Source of the DNA: Pantanalinema sp. GBBB05
GTDB taxonomy: Bacteria; Cyanobacteriota; Cyanobacteriia; Leptolyngbyales; Leptolyngbyaceae
Assembly: GCA_016743235.1 (NCBI GenBank)
Contig: VRZD01000007.1
Span: forward strand, 124,001 to 188,000
Length of the DNA stretch: 64,000 bases
Reading direction: 5' to 3'
Translations under genes and position numbers: made by a program
The notes under the pieces: model-generated
What the model saw: only the letters and a program-made list of their open reading frames with translations
Database searches by the model: none
What the model was told of the DNA's origin: nothing
Shown: one piece after another, positions 1-7,970 of the stretch
How the letters are laid out: the number at the start of each line of letters is the position of its first letter
How positions within the stretch are numbered: position 1 is the first letter of the stretch

Positions 1-167
1 TTAGCCGCCGCTTCTGGATTGCTCGCACTAATCACGAAGCGATCCTCAACTTTTTGCAGCAATAACTCTTCTCCCCCCCGCTGGAGCACACGACCTACAC
101 TAGACTCGGGCATTGTTGCGCCTTGTGCGGAATTAGAAGTTGGGTGGAATGGGGGTTGACTCGTCAT
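1..167 (-). CDS. N-terminus of an unidentified protein (3' end outside window)
   Basis: The ATG at 167 on the minus strand is preceded by a strong ribosome binding site (AAGAAGGTGGT) at about 4 bases spacing, and the frame stays open to the window edge for 55 codons. The visible residues are a Ser/Pro/Asn-rich start (MTSQPPFHPTSNSAQG) and then a segment containing LQRGGEELLLQKVEDRF. This looks like the N-terminal lead of a cyanobacterial multidomain protein. I recall similar leads on S8-family serine proteases, but that is a weak memory-based guess. No catalytic region is visible, so no function is assigned. Confidence 0.6.
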   Translation of the reverse strand, partial: MTSQPPFHPTSNSAQGATMPESSVGRVLQRGGEELLLQKVEDRFVISASNPEAAA

Positions 168-361
168 AGAACCACCTTCTTAAGATCAGTCGCTGAAATT
201 GAGGTTACTCCACGCTAGCCCAAAAAATTAAAATCAATCGGCACACTTGCCCAAGCGCAGTTAATAGCCATGATGCCAAATTATTCGGAAGCTGGTTGGG
301 TCTTAGCTTGGGCGGATCTGAGGCAGTCGCTAGCGGGATCAGAGTGGTAAGATACGAGGGT

Positions 362-390
362 TTAGATCTATAAAGAAAAGATTAGATCTA
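362..390. repeat. Direct repeat of TTAGATCTA upstream of the 427 gene
   Basis: TTAGATCTA occurs at 362-370 and again at 382-390. Each copy contains the palindrome TAGATCTA. Starts are 20 bp apart, about two helical turns, just upstream of the gene starting near 427. This could be a pair of operator half-sites. No known regulator is recognised from this motif. Confidence 0.3.
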
Positions 391-426
391 TTTTTCTTTG
401 CGCAATTCTTGTCAAAATCTGCCCTC

Positions 427-1032
427 ATGGAACCCCTTGGTATGCTTCGTCCCTTCTACATTACTGGCTTAGCCTCGTTGTCCCTGCTGACTGCTGCGAT
501 CGTGTACAAACCTGTCAGCGTCCAGGCACAGGCATTGCCAACTGGTCCTGAGCAAGCTCAGCCGATCGATCCGAATGATCCCAATGTGGTGCGTCCAGTA
601 ACTCAGGAGAGTGGCTTCCTTAGCGTTCAAGGTGGTCAACGGTTAATGCAAGAAGCGAATGGTGCTGTCTCCGCCCAAAACTACACGGCAGCCGTCAAAA
701 AGCTTCAAGAAGCTCGGCAAGTATTTAATCAACTGTCTAACTTCTACCAAGACTTAGCGGGCAGTTTTTCGGCGATCGATAATCGTGTTGCTGATAGCCA
801 ACGACGGAAAGCCTTGGAAACAGCACAAATGCGGGATGAAGCGACCTATCAGCTAGCCTTGGTGCATCGGGCGCAAAAACAGCCAGAACTAGCTGTACCC
901 TTGTTAGTCCAAATTGTTCGCAGCCAACAACCTACCCGTGACTTGGGCAAAAAGGCTTATCAGCAGCTATTTGAGCTAGGGTTTGTCGATACTCCATTTC
1001 CTCAAGCCGAACAATCCTCGGCTACCCCTTAG
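427..1032 (+). CDS. Conserved cyanobacterial secreted protein of unknown function
   Basis: A protein of about 201 residues with an N-terminal signal peptide: basic/hydrophobic stretch LRPFYITGLASLSLLTAAI followed by a VQAQA-type cleavage site. The mature part is alpha-helical and Gln/Ala-rich (NYTAAVKKLQEARQ, YQLALVHRAQKQPELAVPLLVQI), resembling a single TPR-like helical-repeat protein acting in the periplasm or lumen. I chose the ATG at 427. A TTG at 409 in frame extends it by 6 residues and an ATG at 442 shortens it; none has a clear ribosome binding site. I believe this is a family conserved among cyanobacteria without a known role. It is an isolated gene on the plus strand, followed by a 199-base gap before bolA. 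Confidence 0.7.
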   Translation: MEPLGMLRPFYITGLASLSLLTAAIVYKPVSVQAQALPTGPEQAQPIDPNDPNVVRPVTQESGFLSVQGGQRLMQEANGAVSAQNYTAAVKKLQEARQVFNQLSNFYQDLAGSFSAIDNRVADSQRRKALETAQMRDEATYQLALVHRAQKQPELAVPLLVQIVRSQQPTRDLGKKAYQQLFELGFVDTPFPQAEQSSATP

Positions 1033-1231
1033 TTTATAAGGTCTAATTCCCCTGAGTAACCATTGCTTCTGCAAAAGATAGGTGGTTCACTATGAGCTGT
1101 TTGTCAAGCCCGATTAGCGATTAGACTAAGGGCAGGAAGCTGTCGATCGGTCGGCATTGATTCTGTCTTACTGAGCTAAGCTGCTGCAACATCATTGGTT
1201 TCGAGTTCCAAACACATATTAAGGAGGGTAG

Positions 1232-1489
1232 ATGATTAAGCCGGATCAGGTAGAAGCAATGATTAAATCTGAGCTACCCGATGCCCAAATCCAGGTTCAA
1301 GATCTGACGGGTGGTGGGGATCACTACCAGGTCACAGTAGTCTCGTCCCTATTTGAAGGAAAAGGGCGAGTACAACAGCATCAAATGGTTTACAAAGCTG
1401 TGCAGCAGGCAATGTCTACGGAAGCGATTCATGCCCTAGCGCTGAAGACCTATACTCCCACGACTTGGGCAACCGCCACAAGCCAATGA
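1232..1489 (+). CDS. bolA: BolA family protein
   Basis: The 85-residue product matches the BolA/IbaG fold: an amphipathic N-terminal helix ([16 protein letters not shown]), the [11 protein letters not shown] strand with His31, and the conserved [12 protein letters not shown] helix with His50. A very good ribosome binding site, AAGGAGGG at 1221-1228, fixes the ATG at 1232. BolA proteins bind a [2Fe-2S] cluster jointly with CGFS-type monothiol glutaredoxins, and such a glutaredoxin is encoded 68 bases downstream on the same strand. The pair probably forms a heterocomplex for Fe-S delivery or iron/redox sensing in the cytoplasm. The neighbourhood makes this assignment strong; the physiological targets cannot be read from sequence. 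Confidence 0.92.
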   Translation: MIKPDQVEAMIKSELPDAQIQVQDLTGGGDHYQVTVVSSLFEGKGRVQQHQMVYKAVQQAMSTEAIHALALKTYTPTTWATATSQ

Positions 1490-1557
1490 TCCTCTGGGCG
1501 CATAGACTCTTTGATCAACGACTACTAACCGCAATTACATCCATTACGCATCAAACT

Positions 1558-1881
1558 ATGACTACAGATACTCACTCTCGCATTGCCAATCTGGTTCAGC
1601 AGAATAAAATCCTGGTGTTCATGAAGGGCAGCAAACTCATGCCCCAATGTGGCTTTTCGAATAATGTCGTGCAAATTCTCAATACTCTGGGCGTCCCTTA
1701 TGAAACCGTTGACGTCCTGTCCGACCCCGAAATTCGTCAGGGTGTGAAGGAATACTCGAATTGGCCGACGATTCCGCAGGTGTATATCAATGGTGAGTTT
1801 GTTGGTGGTTCGGATATTCTGATTGAGCTATATCAGAATGGCGAACTGCAACAAATGGTGGAAGTCGCTCTAGCATCCTAG
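1558..1881 (+). CDS. grxD: CGFS monothiol glutaredoxin (Grx4/GrxD type)
   Basis: The 107-residue protein is a single-domain monothiol glutaredoxin. The active-site motif CGFS starts at Cys31 ([11 protein letters not shown]). It is followed by [19 protein letters not shown], which supplies the cis-proline TIPQV glutathione-binding loop and the GG-D motif. The open frame extends upstream to a TTG inside bolA, but the family's usual N-terminus ([20 protein letters not shown]) points to the ATG at 1558. Family role: binding and transfer of [2Fe-2S] clusters with glutathione as ligand, in partnership with BolA. It lies directly downstream of bolA, so the two probably form one operon. Confidence 0.95.
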   Translation: MTTDTHSRIANLVQQNKILVFMKGSKLMPQCGFSNNVVQILNTLGVPYETVDVLSDPEIRQGVKEYSNWPTIPQVYINGEFVGGSDILIELYQNGELQQMVEVALAS

Positions 1882-1947
1882 TCCCTGGCGATCGCTATGC
1901 TGGCGATTGTGAGCTGCGACTCAATTCTCAACGCCGTAGTATCCCGT

Positions 1948-1983
1948 CTCCTGTAGTTCGTTGCCCAGAGAGAGCTACAGGAG
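1948..1983. terminator. Hairpin between convergent grxD and DUF6761 genes
   Basis: Inverted repeat CTCCTGTAG (1948-1956) / CTACAGGAG (1975-1983) with an 18-base loop lies in the gap between two convergent genes. It has no long T-run on either side, so it is a possible bidirectional transcription end rather than a textbook intrinsic terminator. Confidence 0.45.
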
Positions 1984-2010
1984 GTTGGGGTTGGCAACCG
2001 ATGCCCTCAG

Positions 2011-2259
2011 TTAGTAGTAGTCTCGCTCGGAAGCTGGGTTAGGATTTTCGAAATTTGACGGATCGTAGATATAACGAGTGACCTCATCTTCCAGACGATG
2101 AATCAGATAAGGTTCCAGTACGTTGGCATGCCGAAGGGCGGCAAGATAACCATCAACGTACATCCGTAAATCATCAAAGCGATAGCCTCGATTCCACAGT
2201 TCGACTAAGGCGTCGGTTAACTGCTGATAGTGGCGAATGGTCAGTGTGTCCTGCAACAT
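2011..2259 (-). CDS. DUF6761 family protein
   Basis: An 82-residue acidic cytoplasmic protein with no signal peptide or membrane segment. The sequence (TIRHYQQLTDALVELWNRG, YVDGYLAALRHANVLEPYL, HRLEDEVTRYIYDPSNFE) matches my memory of the small cyanobacterium-restricted DUF6761 family, which is nearly full length here. It is predicted to be mostly alpha-helical. It is monocistronic, convergent with grxD and divergent from the response regulator at 2538. No biochemical role is known to me. Confidence 0.8.
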   Translation of the reverse strand: MLQDTLTIRHYQQLTDALVELWNRGYRFDDLRMYVDGYLAALRHANVLEPYLIHRLEDEVTRYIYDPSNFENPNPASERDYY

Positions 2260-2537
2260 GGTTTGCGATTGGGAGACAGTAAGGGCAGAAGTTGGATAGC
2301 AGAATTTAACTAATGGATCAGTTGGCAGCTTCTGCGCTATTCCAGCTGGGAATGGGATTTCCCGTTTGGAGAATGGCTTCTCAAACCAGGAGCGCTTGTC
2401 CTTATTTTAACGTTAATCCGCCCCGTTCTTGTTCCTCCATACGGGTGGTATCCCCTACACGGGGGTAGCAGCGATTACAAATACAAAGGAAAGGCTCTGT
2501 TATGGTTAACTCACACATCTGAAGGACGTGTGCCTCT

Positions 2538-3323
2538 GTGGGAGTTCTTTGTATTCAAATTGCTGAGGGAAATCCCCATCTCCGATCGTTGTTGGGATGG
2601 CATTTGCAACAAGCTGGCTATACAGTCTATCAATCGGCTGATCTGCGCCAAGCCGTTGAGGTGTTTCAACAACGTCAACCCGCTCTAGTCATTCTTGACT
2701 CTGAGCTACCCGATGGGGATGGAATTGAATTTTGTCGGTGGTTACAACAACAGCAACAGTGTTTGATCCTAATGTTGTCTGTGCGGAATACTGAAGCGGA
2801 AATTGTGGCTGGGCTGAAGGCAGGGGCGGATGACTATCTAACGAAGCCTTTCGGTATGCGAGAGTTTTTAGCGCGGGTGGAAGCGCTCACCCGACGGCGG
2901 AAAACGATGCTGCCACCTGCATCGCTGGAATATGGGGATCTGAGAGTTGATCTGGTCCATCGGCGAGTGCGCTATAAGGGCGACCTGATAGAATTAACCC
3001 CCCAAGAGTTTAGTCTATTGTATGTTTTGGCACAAGCGAGTGGCTCACCCCTGAGTCGATCGGAGCTATTGCGCCGCGCTTGGCCCGATGAGATTGATAA
3101 TCCGCGTACGGTCGATACCCATGTGTTGTCATTGCGCAAAAAAATTGAGACGGATCCTCGTCAGCCTAGCCTGATTCAGACGGTGCGTAACGTAGGTTAT
3201 CGCTTGAACTTAGAGTTATTGGTACACTCCCATGAACCTGCAAATGACTATCCATCGCACCAAAAGACTTTAGCTCGACCTCTGGCACGCTTAGCCGTAG
3301 GTGAACGAGCCAATCATTCCTGA
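2538..3323 (+). CDS. OmpR/PhoB-family response regulator (NblR-like)
   Basis: The 261-residue protein has an N-terminal receiver domain (about 4-118) and a C-terminal winged-helix DNA-binding domain (about 128-225). Asp54 (VILDSEL) is the phosphoacceptor, Ser81 and Lys103 (YLTKPF) complete the switch set. The acidic pocket is reduced: the usual DD/ED pair reads Ala9-Glu10. The effector domain shows [24 protein letters not shown] and the recognition helix [15 protein letters not shown]. The start is a GTG. A 35-residue tail after the domain is low complexity. It resembles the NblR-like subgroup of cyanobacterial regulators by eye, which is tentative. No kinase gene is adjacent. Its 3' end overlaps the convergent proB by 10 bases. 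Confidence 0.88.
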   Translation: MGVLCIQIAEGNPHLRSLLGWHLQQAGYTVYQSADLRQAVEVFQQRQPALVILDSELPDGDGIEFCRWLQQQQQCLILMLSVRNTEAEIVAGLKAGADDYLTKPFGMREFLARVEALTRRRKTMLPPASLEYGDLRVDLVHRRVRYKGDLIELTPQEFSLLYVLAQASGSPLSRSELLRRAWPDEIDNPRTVDTHVLSLRKKIETDPRQPSLIQTVRNVGYRLNLELLVHSHEPANDYPSHQKTLARPLARLAVGERANHS

Positions 3324-4426
3324 CTTAACGCTAAATTATCTCGGTGAACAACGGTTTCTGCCCCTGGGTAGCCTAATATTGTTGCGATCGCATCTGTTTG
3401 ATAGCCCTGAATCTTTTGCAATTCCGTGCTGTTGTAGTTAACGATTCCACGTGCAATTTCCTGTCCTGAGCGATCGCAGAGCACGACGGCAGCTTGATGT
3501 TCAAACTCTCCTTCGACCTGAATAATCCCAGCTGGGAGTAAGGATTTCCCAGCATTGCGTACAGCTTTTACCGCACCATCATCCAGATATAGCTTGCCAG
3601 TAGGCACTAAGCCGTGGGCAATCCAGCGTTTGCGGGCGCTAATGGGTCGAGGTTGGGGTTCAAATTGAGTGCCAATATCGGCTCCCTGCAAAATTTTGGG
3701 AATGTTGTGGGGTGAATGACCTTCCGTAATGACGGTTCGAACTCCGGCTCCCGTGGCAATTTGGGCTGCCGAGATTTTAGTCATCATCCCCCCTGTCCCC
3801 CACTGGGAACCCTGACCACCGATTTGGACTTGGGCTTTCAACTGGCTAATCTGGCTAACTAACGTGATTGGTTCAGCCGTTGGGTCACGGCGGGGATCAG
3901 CAGAATATAAGCGATCGACATCAGTCAGCAAAAATAGCCAATCTGCCCGTACCAGGCTAGCCACTAAGGCAGACAGCGTATCATTATCGCCAAACTTGAG
4001 TTCATCGACAGCGACAGTATCATTCTCATTCACGATCGGCACGACTCCTAGATTTAATAACTCCTGGAAGGTGCGCTCAACATTGAGATAGCTATTGCGC
4101 TGTACCAAGTCACTACGGGTGAGTAGCACTTGGGCGATCGGTTGCTGTAAGACTGTAAACAAATCATCGTAAACCCGAATCAAGCGTCCCTGTCCTACCG
4201 CCGCAACGGCTTGTTTAAGGGCGATTGAGCGGGGACGTTCGGTTAGCCCTAACCGAGCACAACCTACTCCTACTGCCCCCGAGGAGACTAAAACAACCCG
4301 ATTACCTTGTTCCCGTAATTGACTAATTACTTCCACTAATGTTGCGATCGTGGAAAGGGCTAAATGTCCGGTATCTGGCTGAGTCAGGCTAGATGTACCG
4401 ATTTTAATGACCAGAGTTTGGGACAT
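3314..4426 (-). CDS. proB: Glutamate 5-kinase with C-terminal PUA domain
   Basis: ProB phosphorylates L-glutamate to gamma-glutamyl phosphate with ATP, the first and feedback-regulated step of proline synthesis in the cytoplasm. The 370-residue product begins with the amino-acid-kinase signature [10 protein letters not shown] and [12 protein letters not shown], continues with [11 protein letters not shown] and [15 protein letters not shown] (glutamate site) and the [14 protein letters not shown] segment, and ends with a PUA domain (about 280-360). Length is normal for the family. It is the last gene of a minus-strand series with yqeG and mltG upstream, separated from yqeG by 399 bases containing a hairpin, so it may have its own promoter. 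Confidence 0.97.
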   Translation of the reverse strand: MSQTLVIKIGTSSLTQPDTGHLALSTIATLVEVISQLREQGNRVVLVSSGAVGVGCARLGLTERPRSIALKQAVAAVGQGRLIRVYDDLFTVLQQPIAQVLLTRSDLVQRNSYLNVERTFQELLNLGVVPIVNENDTVAVDELKFGDNDTLSALVASLVRADWLFLLTDVDRLYSADPRRDPTAEPITLVSQISQLKAQVQIGGQGSQWGTGGMMTKISAAQIATGAGVRTVITEGHSPHNIPKILQGADIGTQFEPQPRPISARKRWIAHGLVPTGKLYLDDGAVKAVRNAGKSLLPAGIIQVEGEFEHQAAVVLCDRSGQEIARGIVNYNSTELQKIQGYQTDAIATILGYPGAETVVHRDNLALSQE

Positions 4427-4825
4427 AAGGAATAGGCATGTGATCTAGGAAGCAATACGGATGGAATTCAGACTAGCTTCAGCCACGGCGACGCTGATCG
4501 TTGCTAATGCGATTGCATCTCCATAAACACAGTGAAGCGCCGATACCTTTATGGATCAAGGTTCAGCGCTTCACTTTAGTATTTATAGCGATTTATCGTT
4601 AGGGTCTTTATTGGCTGACCCCATTTGAACTGTGTATAGCATGACAGGAATATTGCGGATGCCTGGGAATCGTAATCTTTTCTTTATGTTTTGTTCTGTC
4701 CTAATTTGTCAGGTTTTGTATGTATTCAGTTACATAGCTCACCTGAGATCTTCATAAAGATTTCTTCATATTTTACTTTATAGATAATTGTCATCTTTTA
4801 TGTCAATCCCTGTGTCAGCTTCTCT
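4427..4825. other. Intergenic region upstream of proB
   Basis: This 399-base gap lies between yqeG and proB, both on the minus strand. It is AT-rich near 4670-4800. Apart from the hairpin at 4531-4575, I see no coding frame with a ribosome binding site. It should contain the proB promoter, but I could not place one with confidence. Confidence 0.5.
4531..4575 (-). terminator. Hairpin downstream of yqeG
   Basis: AGTGAAGCGC (4531-4540) pairs perfectly with GCGCTTCACT (4566-4575), and a second inner helix ACCTT/AAGGT closes the loop. It lies 250 bases after the yqeG stop in the direction of transcription. There is no strong T-run, so termination, an RNA-processing site or a protein-binding site are all possible. 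Confidence 0.4.
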
Positions 4826-5347
4826 CTACTTATGGGGCATCAAGGATGCTCCGAGGGCTTGGGAGAGCCAAACCTCAAATGAGTGCAGGGAGGAGCGCCG
4901 CATAGCTTCGTTAGGGTTAACCATTGGTTCAACTAGGATGGTAAACATGCCCAAACGGTTACCTGCTAGTACATCTGTAAACAAGCGATCGCCAACCATC
5001 CCCACTTGTTCTACTGGAAAGTTCATCGCTTCTACAGCACGTCTAAGTTTACGCCGCGAGGGTTTTCCGGCTCCAGCAATGTAAGGCAGACTGAGCGTCT
5101 TAGCAATCCGGCGAATTCGAGCTTCGCTAATGTTATTGCTGACGAGCCACAAAGGCGCAATTTGGCGAATTGCTTCGACCCAAGGTAAAAGCTCTTCGGA
5201 GACATCTGCCATCCGAAATGGCACTAATGTTTCATCGACATCTAATACCAAGCCTTTGAGATGATAGCGATCTAACACTTCTGGGGTGAGCTTCAGAATG
5301 CTGCCTGGTAAAATCAGATTTGGTTGTAAAAGTTTGCCCAAAGACAT
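4826..5347 (-). CDS. YqeG family HAD-IIIA-type phosphatase
   Basis: A 173-residue soluble haloacid-dehalogenase-fold protein. The nucleophile motif is LDVDETL (Asp36, Asp38), motif II is WLVSNN, and the motif III/IV region is GMVGDRLFTDVLAGNRLG with Lys in AGKPSRRKL. These are the features of the YqeG/HAD-IIIA subgroup; a mitochondrial relative dephosphorylates phosphatidylglycerophosphate, so a role in phosphatidylglycerol formation is possible but not shown. It is full length. It sits between mltG and proB in a minus-strand gene order that I recall as conserved in cyanobacteria. Confidence 0.9.
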   Translation of the reverse strand: MSLGKLLQPNLILPGSILKLTPEVLDRYHLKGLVLDVDETLVPFRMADVSEELLPWVEAIRQIAPLWLVSNNISEARIRRIAKTLSLPYIAGAGKPSRRKLRRAVEAMNFPVEQVGMVGDRLFTDVLAGNRLGMFTILVEPMVNPNEAMRRSSLHSFEVWLSQALGASLMPHK

Positions 5348-5695
5348 AGTCAGAGTAGTATCAGAGGATGGTTAGGGTAGAACTGCCCCAATAGGCAGAA
5401 TGGTGAGTACAAATACTGCTGATTAGTTCACTCTACAGGACGAATTCACTTCAATCACGGCAAATTTAGCATCAGTGCCCAGATGATTATCAAATAGACA
5501 TGACCAGCAAGTAGAAGACAATTAGTCAATGTTCAGAACTGACTAAGCTTGCTGGTGGTAAATGGGGGGCTTTCAGAACTATCGCCTGCGACCAGCATCA
5601 ATATGCTGGCTGGAGATAGATGATTGATCTAACCTGAGCTTGCCAACGGATCCCTATAACTAAGTCTTACCCAAAGTTTGGGATTGACTAACAGA
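5348..5695. other. Intergenic region between mltG and yqeG
   Basis: A 348-base gap between two minus-strand genes. The only structure I see is the nested hairpin at 5503-5556. No reading frame with a convincing start signal was found. Confidence 0.5.
5503..5556 (-). terminator. Two-tier hairpin downstream of mltG
   Basis: The outer arms ACCAGCAAG (5503-5511) and CTTGCTGGT (5548-5556) enclose inner arms TTAGTCA (5522-5528) and TGACTAA (5540-5546). All 16 pairs are Watson-Crick. It lies 140 bases beyond the mltG stop. Only a short T-stretch follows on the minus strand, so it may be a terminator or an mRNA 3'-end stabiliser. Confidence 0.45.
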
Positions 5696-6781
5696 CTATA
5701 GCTTGTTAGGTTTACTGTTCTCCCGTTGGTCGTGGATTGTATCCTGAGCGGCTAAATGTTCTGCCATGGTTCGGCTGAACACATGAGTCCCGTCATAGCG
5801 GGCGACAAAATAGAGATAATCGGTAGTGGCGGGTTGTAGCGTTGCTTTGAGGCTAGCCAGTCCAGGACTGGCGATCGCAGTGGGAGGTAACCCTGGATTG
5901 ATATAGGTATTGTAGGGAGATGGCGTTTTTACCTCAGTCCAGGTGAGCGTTCGATCGGGTGTTTGCCGAATCCCCAAGGCATATTCAACTGTGGGATCAG
6001 ATCCCAACGTCATGCCTTTTTGTAAGCGATTCCAAAACACACCAGCAATTAGTTCCCGTTCGCTAGGGACAACTGCCTCCTTCTCAACCAGACTGGATAA
6101 GGTCACCCATTGCGAAAAATTTAATTGGGTTTGCTGGCGCGATTGTTGATAGAGTGGGACGGCGACCTGTTGGAAGCGATCGAGCATTTGCCGAATAATG
6201 GCATCGGGTGTGACCGAACTATCGGCGATCAGCTGATAAGTATCTGGATAGAGATAACCTTCCAAGGCATACATCGCTGCGGCTGGTGGTGTGGGTAGCC
6301 AGGAATACTCGCTGATCGGGAACTGGTTAACGGCAACCAAAAAATCTTGTGCAGGAAAAAGCCCTTGTTGTTCAAAGTACTCTGCCATTTGCTTAATTGA
6401 CCACCCCTCTGGAATAGTGAAGCTGCGCTGCATAACTTCGCCTGCCCAGATTTTGGCAGCAATCTCCGGCAAGGAGTGAGTGGGTGAAAGCTGATAAGTG
6501 CCTGCCTGAAATCCGCCTTCAGCGTTGTTGGTGGTTAGCCAGCGTGTCCACAGATTCCAGGCAGTGGTTGAGCGAATCGCACCCTGAGCTGCTAGGGTTT
6601 GCCCAATTTCTTGAGCTGATGTGCCTGATGGAATATTCACAATCAATGGTTTCGCTGTAGGGTGAGTAGACATCGGCGCGATCGCGGATGTCCACCAAGC
6701 CCAACTTTGCCATGCGGCTGCTCCCATTCCTGCAAAAACTACAATCAGGAAAAGCAACCATTTTGGGATGCGCTTCGCCAT
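5696..6781 (-). CDS. mltG: Endolytic peptidoglycan transglycosylase MltG
   Basis: MltG cuts nascent glycan strands within the chain in the periplasm while anchored in the inner membrane. The 361-residue protein has one N-terminal transmembrane helix (residues 8-26, WLLFLIVVFAGMGAAAW), a LysM-like part around 45-115 (IPSGTSAQEIGQTLAAQGAI) and the YceG catalytic region with the VEKEA motif at 232-236 containing the catalytic Glu, followed by AGVFWNRLQKGMTLGSDPTVEYA and the C-terminal NTYINPGLPPTAIASPG signature. The DUF3727 gene ends 18 bases upstream, so the two are probably co-transcribed. Confidence 0.95.
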   Translation of the reverse strand: MAKRIPKWLLFLIVVFAGMGAAAWQSWAWWTSAIAPMSTHPTAKPLIVNIPSGTSAQEIGQTLAAQGAIRSTTAWNLWTRWLTTNNAEGGFQAGTYQLSPTHSLPEIAAKIWAGEVMQRSFTIPEGWSIKQMAEYFEQQGLFPAQDFLVAVNQFPISEYSWLPTPPAAAMYALEGYLYPDTYQLIADSSVTPDAIIRQMLDRFQQVAVPLYQQSRQQTQLNFSQWVTLSSLVEKEAVVPSERELIAGVFWNRLQKGMTLGSDPTVEYALGIRQTPDRTLTWTEVKTPSPYNTYINPGLPPTAIASPGLASLKATLQPATTDYLYFVARYDGTHVFSRTMAEHLAAQDTIHDQRENSKPNKL

Positions 6782-6799
6782 ATCAGATTAAGGCTGGGG

Positions 6800-7375
6800 T
6801 TATGCTGACTCAAACTCGTCAAACAGTTGATCTTCAATCATGGCTAACATGGGTTGAAGAGTTTCCAGTTCTGCATCTGAGAGCAGGTGGGGAAGATGAT
6901 GATCATCCATACGAGCCAGGATAAAGCAGGGATCGAGCGGAGCATAAATAGCATACTCCTGCTCTTCATGATAAAAACTGGCTAAAAATTGTAATTCTTC
7001 AACGGCTTCCCCATCTTCGGAGAGAACTTCGGTGAGTTCTTCCTCTTCGTTGTCCAATTCTGGCAACTCACCTTCTACCGTCAGCACAACGGCAGTCCGT
7101 TTCAACGTCAGATTTTGCTCCTCTAGAACGGCTTTAGCAATGGGGAATAGAGTATCAATCAACTCTTCATCTTCAACTGGAATGGCATCCTCATCATCGG
7201 CATCTTCTTCCCAAGTGAAGATTTCGATCGGAGCATCAACTGGAAGTAACAGGGCATATTCCTGGTCTTCAATCTCTAGATAGCGCTCAACCGTGCAGGC
7301 GATCGTGCGGCCTGCCTCATCGGTTAACACCATTGATTCTTCTGCCATACCAAACGTTTCTTCATCCATTCCCAC
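6800..7375 (-). CDS. DUF3727 (DUF1292-like) acidic protein
   Basis: A 191-residue, extremely acidic protein: clusters such as WEEDADDEDAIPVEDEEL and LDNEEEELTEVLSEDGE. The N-terminal part (TDEAGRTIACTVERYLEIEDQEYALLLPVD) is the DUF1292-like repeat, followed by a second related unit (FYHEEQEYAIYAPLDPCF) typical of cyanobacterial DUF3727 proteins. A plastid relative associates with transcription or assembly functions in my memory, but I do not assign a role. It is soluble, with no export signal, and sits between ruvX and mltG in the minus-strand cluster. Confidence 0.85.
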   Translation of the reverse strand: MGMDEETFGMAEESMVLTDEAGRTIACTVERYLEIEDQEYALLLPVDAPIEIFTWEEDADDEDAIPVEDEELIDTLFPIAKAVLEEQNLTLKRTAVVLTVEGELPELDNEEEELTEVLSEDGEAVEELQFLASFYHEEQEYAIYAPLDPCFILARMDDHHLPHLLSDAELETLQPMLAMIEDQLFDEFESA

Positions 7376-7485
7376 GCTCTCCTAACATCGCGTTCATTAT
7401 CCTAATACTGAAAATTTGTTACGAATACGCTAGACCTCCCAGATCATCGCATGTCATTGGCTGCCTATCTAGACCTCTGTCAAAG

Positions 7486-7956
7486 TCAGCTTTCGATTTG
7501 TTCTGGTTCGGTTGGCGGAGAACTGCGCTGCTTTCCTGGTTGGCGGCGTTCATCCAGCCATTGTTGCAGAATGATTGCTGCGGCTTTGCGATCGATTAAA
7601 GCTTTATGGTCGCGTGGGGAAAGCCGTTGTGCCTGGAGCAACTGTTCAGCCTGAAATGAGGTTAGGCGTTCATCCACATACTCCAAGGGTAGATTCAGAG
7701 CTTGGGCAATTCCAGTCGCAAACTTTTGCACATGCCGTGCTTGCGTCCCCAGTGAGCCGTCCATCGAGTAGGGCAGTCCAACTACTAATGTCTGGACCTG
7801 TCGCTCTAGCACGATCGCTTTTAATTGATTCAGGACTTGCTGAAAGGAGCGATACTCGATCGTCGTTAAACCTGTTGCAATTAACCCAGTGCCATCGCAC
7901 CCGGCTACGCCAATGCGCTTCTTCCCGACATCTAACCCCAAGGCTGAAATGATCAT
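7486..7956 (-). CDS. ruvX: Holliday junction resolvase RuvX/YqgF
   Basis: The 156-residue RNase H-fold nuclease begins with ISALGLDVGKKRIGVA, containing catalytic Asp9, and continues with the ETALVVGLPYSMDGS-type strand (here TLVVGLPYSMDGSLG) and the C-terminal DERLTSFQAEQLL and DRKAAAIILQQWLD motifs with the remaining acidic residues. The family acts on branched DNA and in 16S rRNA 5'-end processing. The open frame begins at a TTG at 7980 that overlaps the upstream gene; the ATG at 7956 fits the family N-terminus better. It lies 14 bases after the GNAT gene. Confidence 0.93.
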   Translation of the reverse strand: MIISALGLDVGKKRIGVAGCDGTGLIATGLTTIEYRSFQQVLNQLKAIVLERQVQTLVVGLPYSMDGSLGTQARHVQKFATGIAQALNLPLEYVDERLTSFQAEQLLQAQRLSPRDHKALIDRKAAAIILQQWLDERRQPGKQRSSPPTEPEQIES

Positions 7957-7970
7957 GAATGCCACGTGAC

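Noticed and set aside
4788..5084. Plus-strand 98-codon frame
   Set aside because: It lies antisense to yqeG, whose HAD motifs are intact, and has no start signal.
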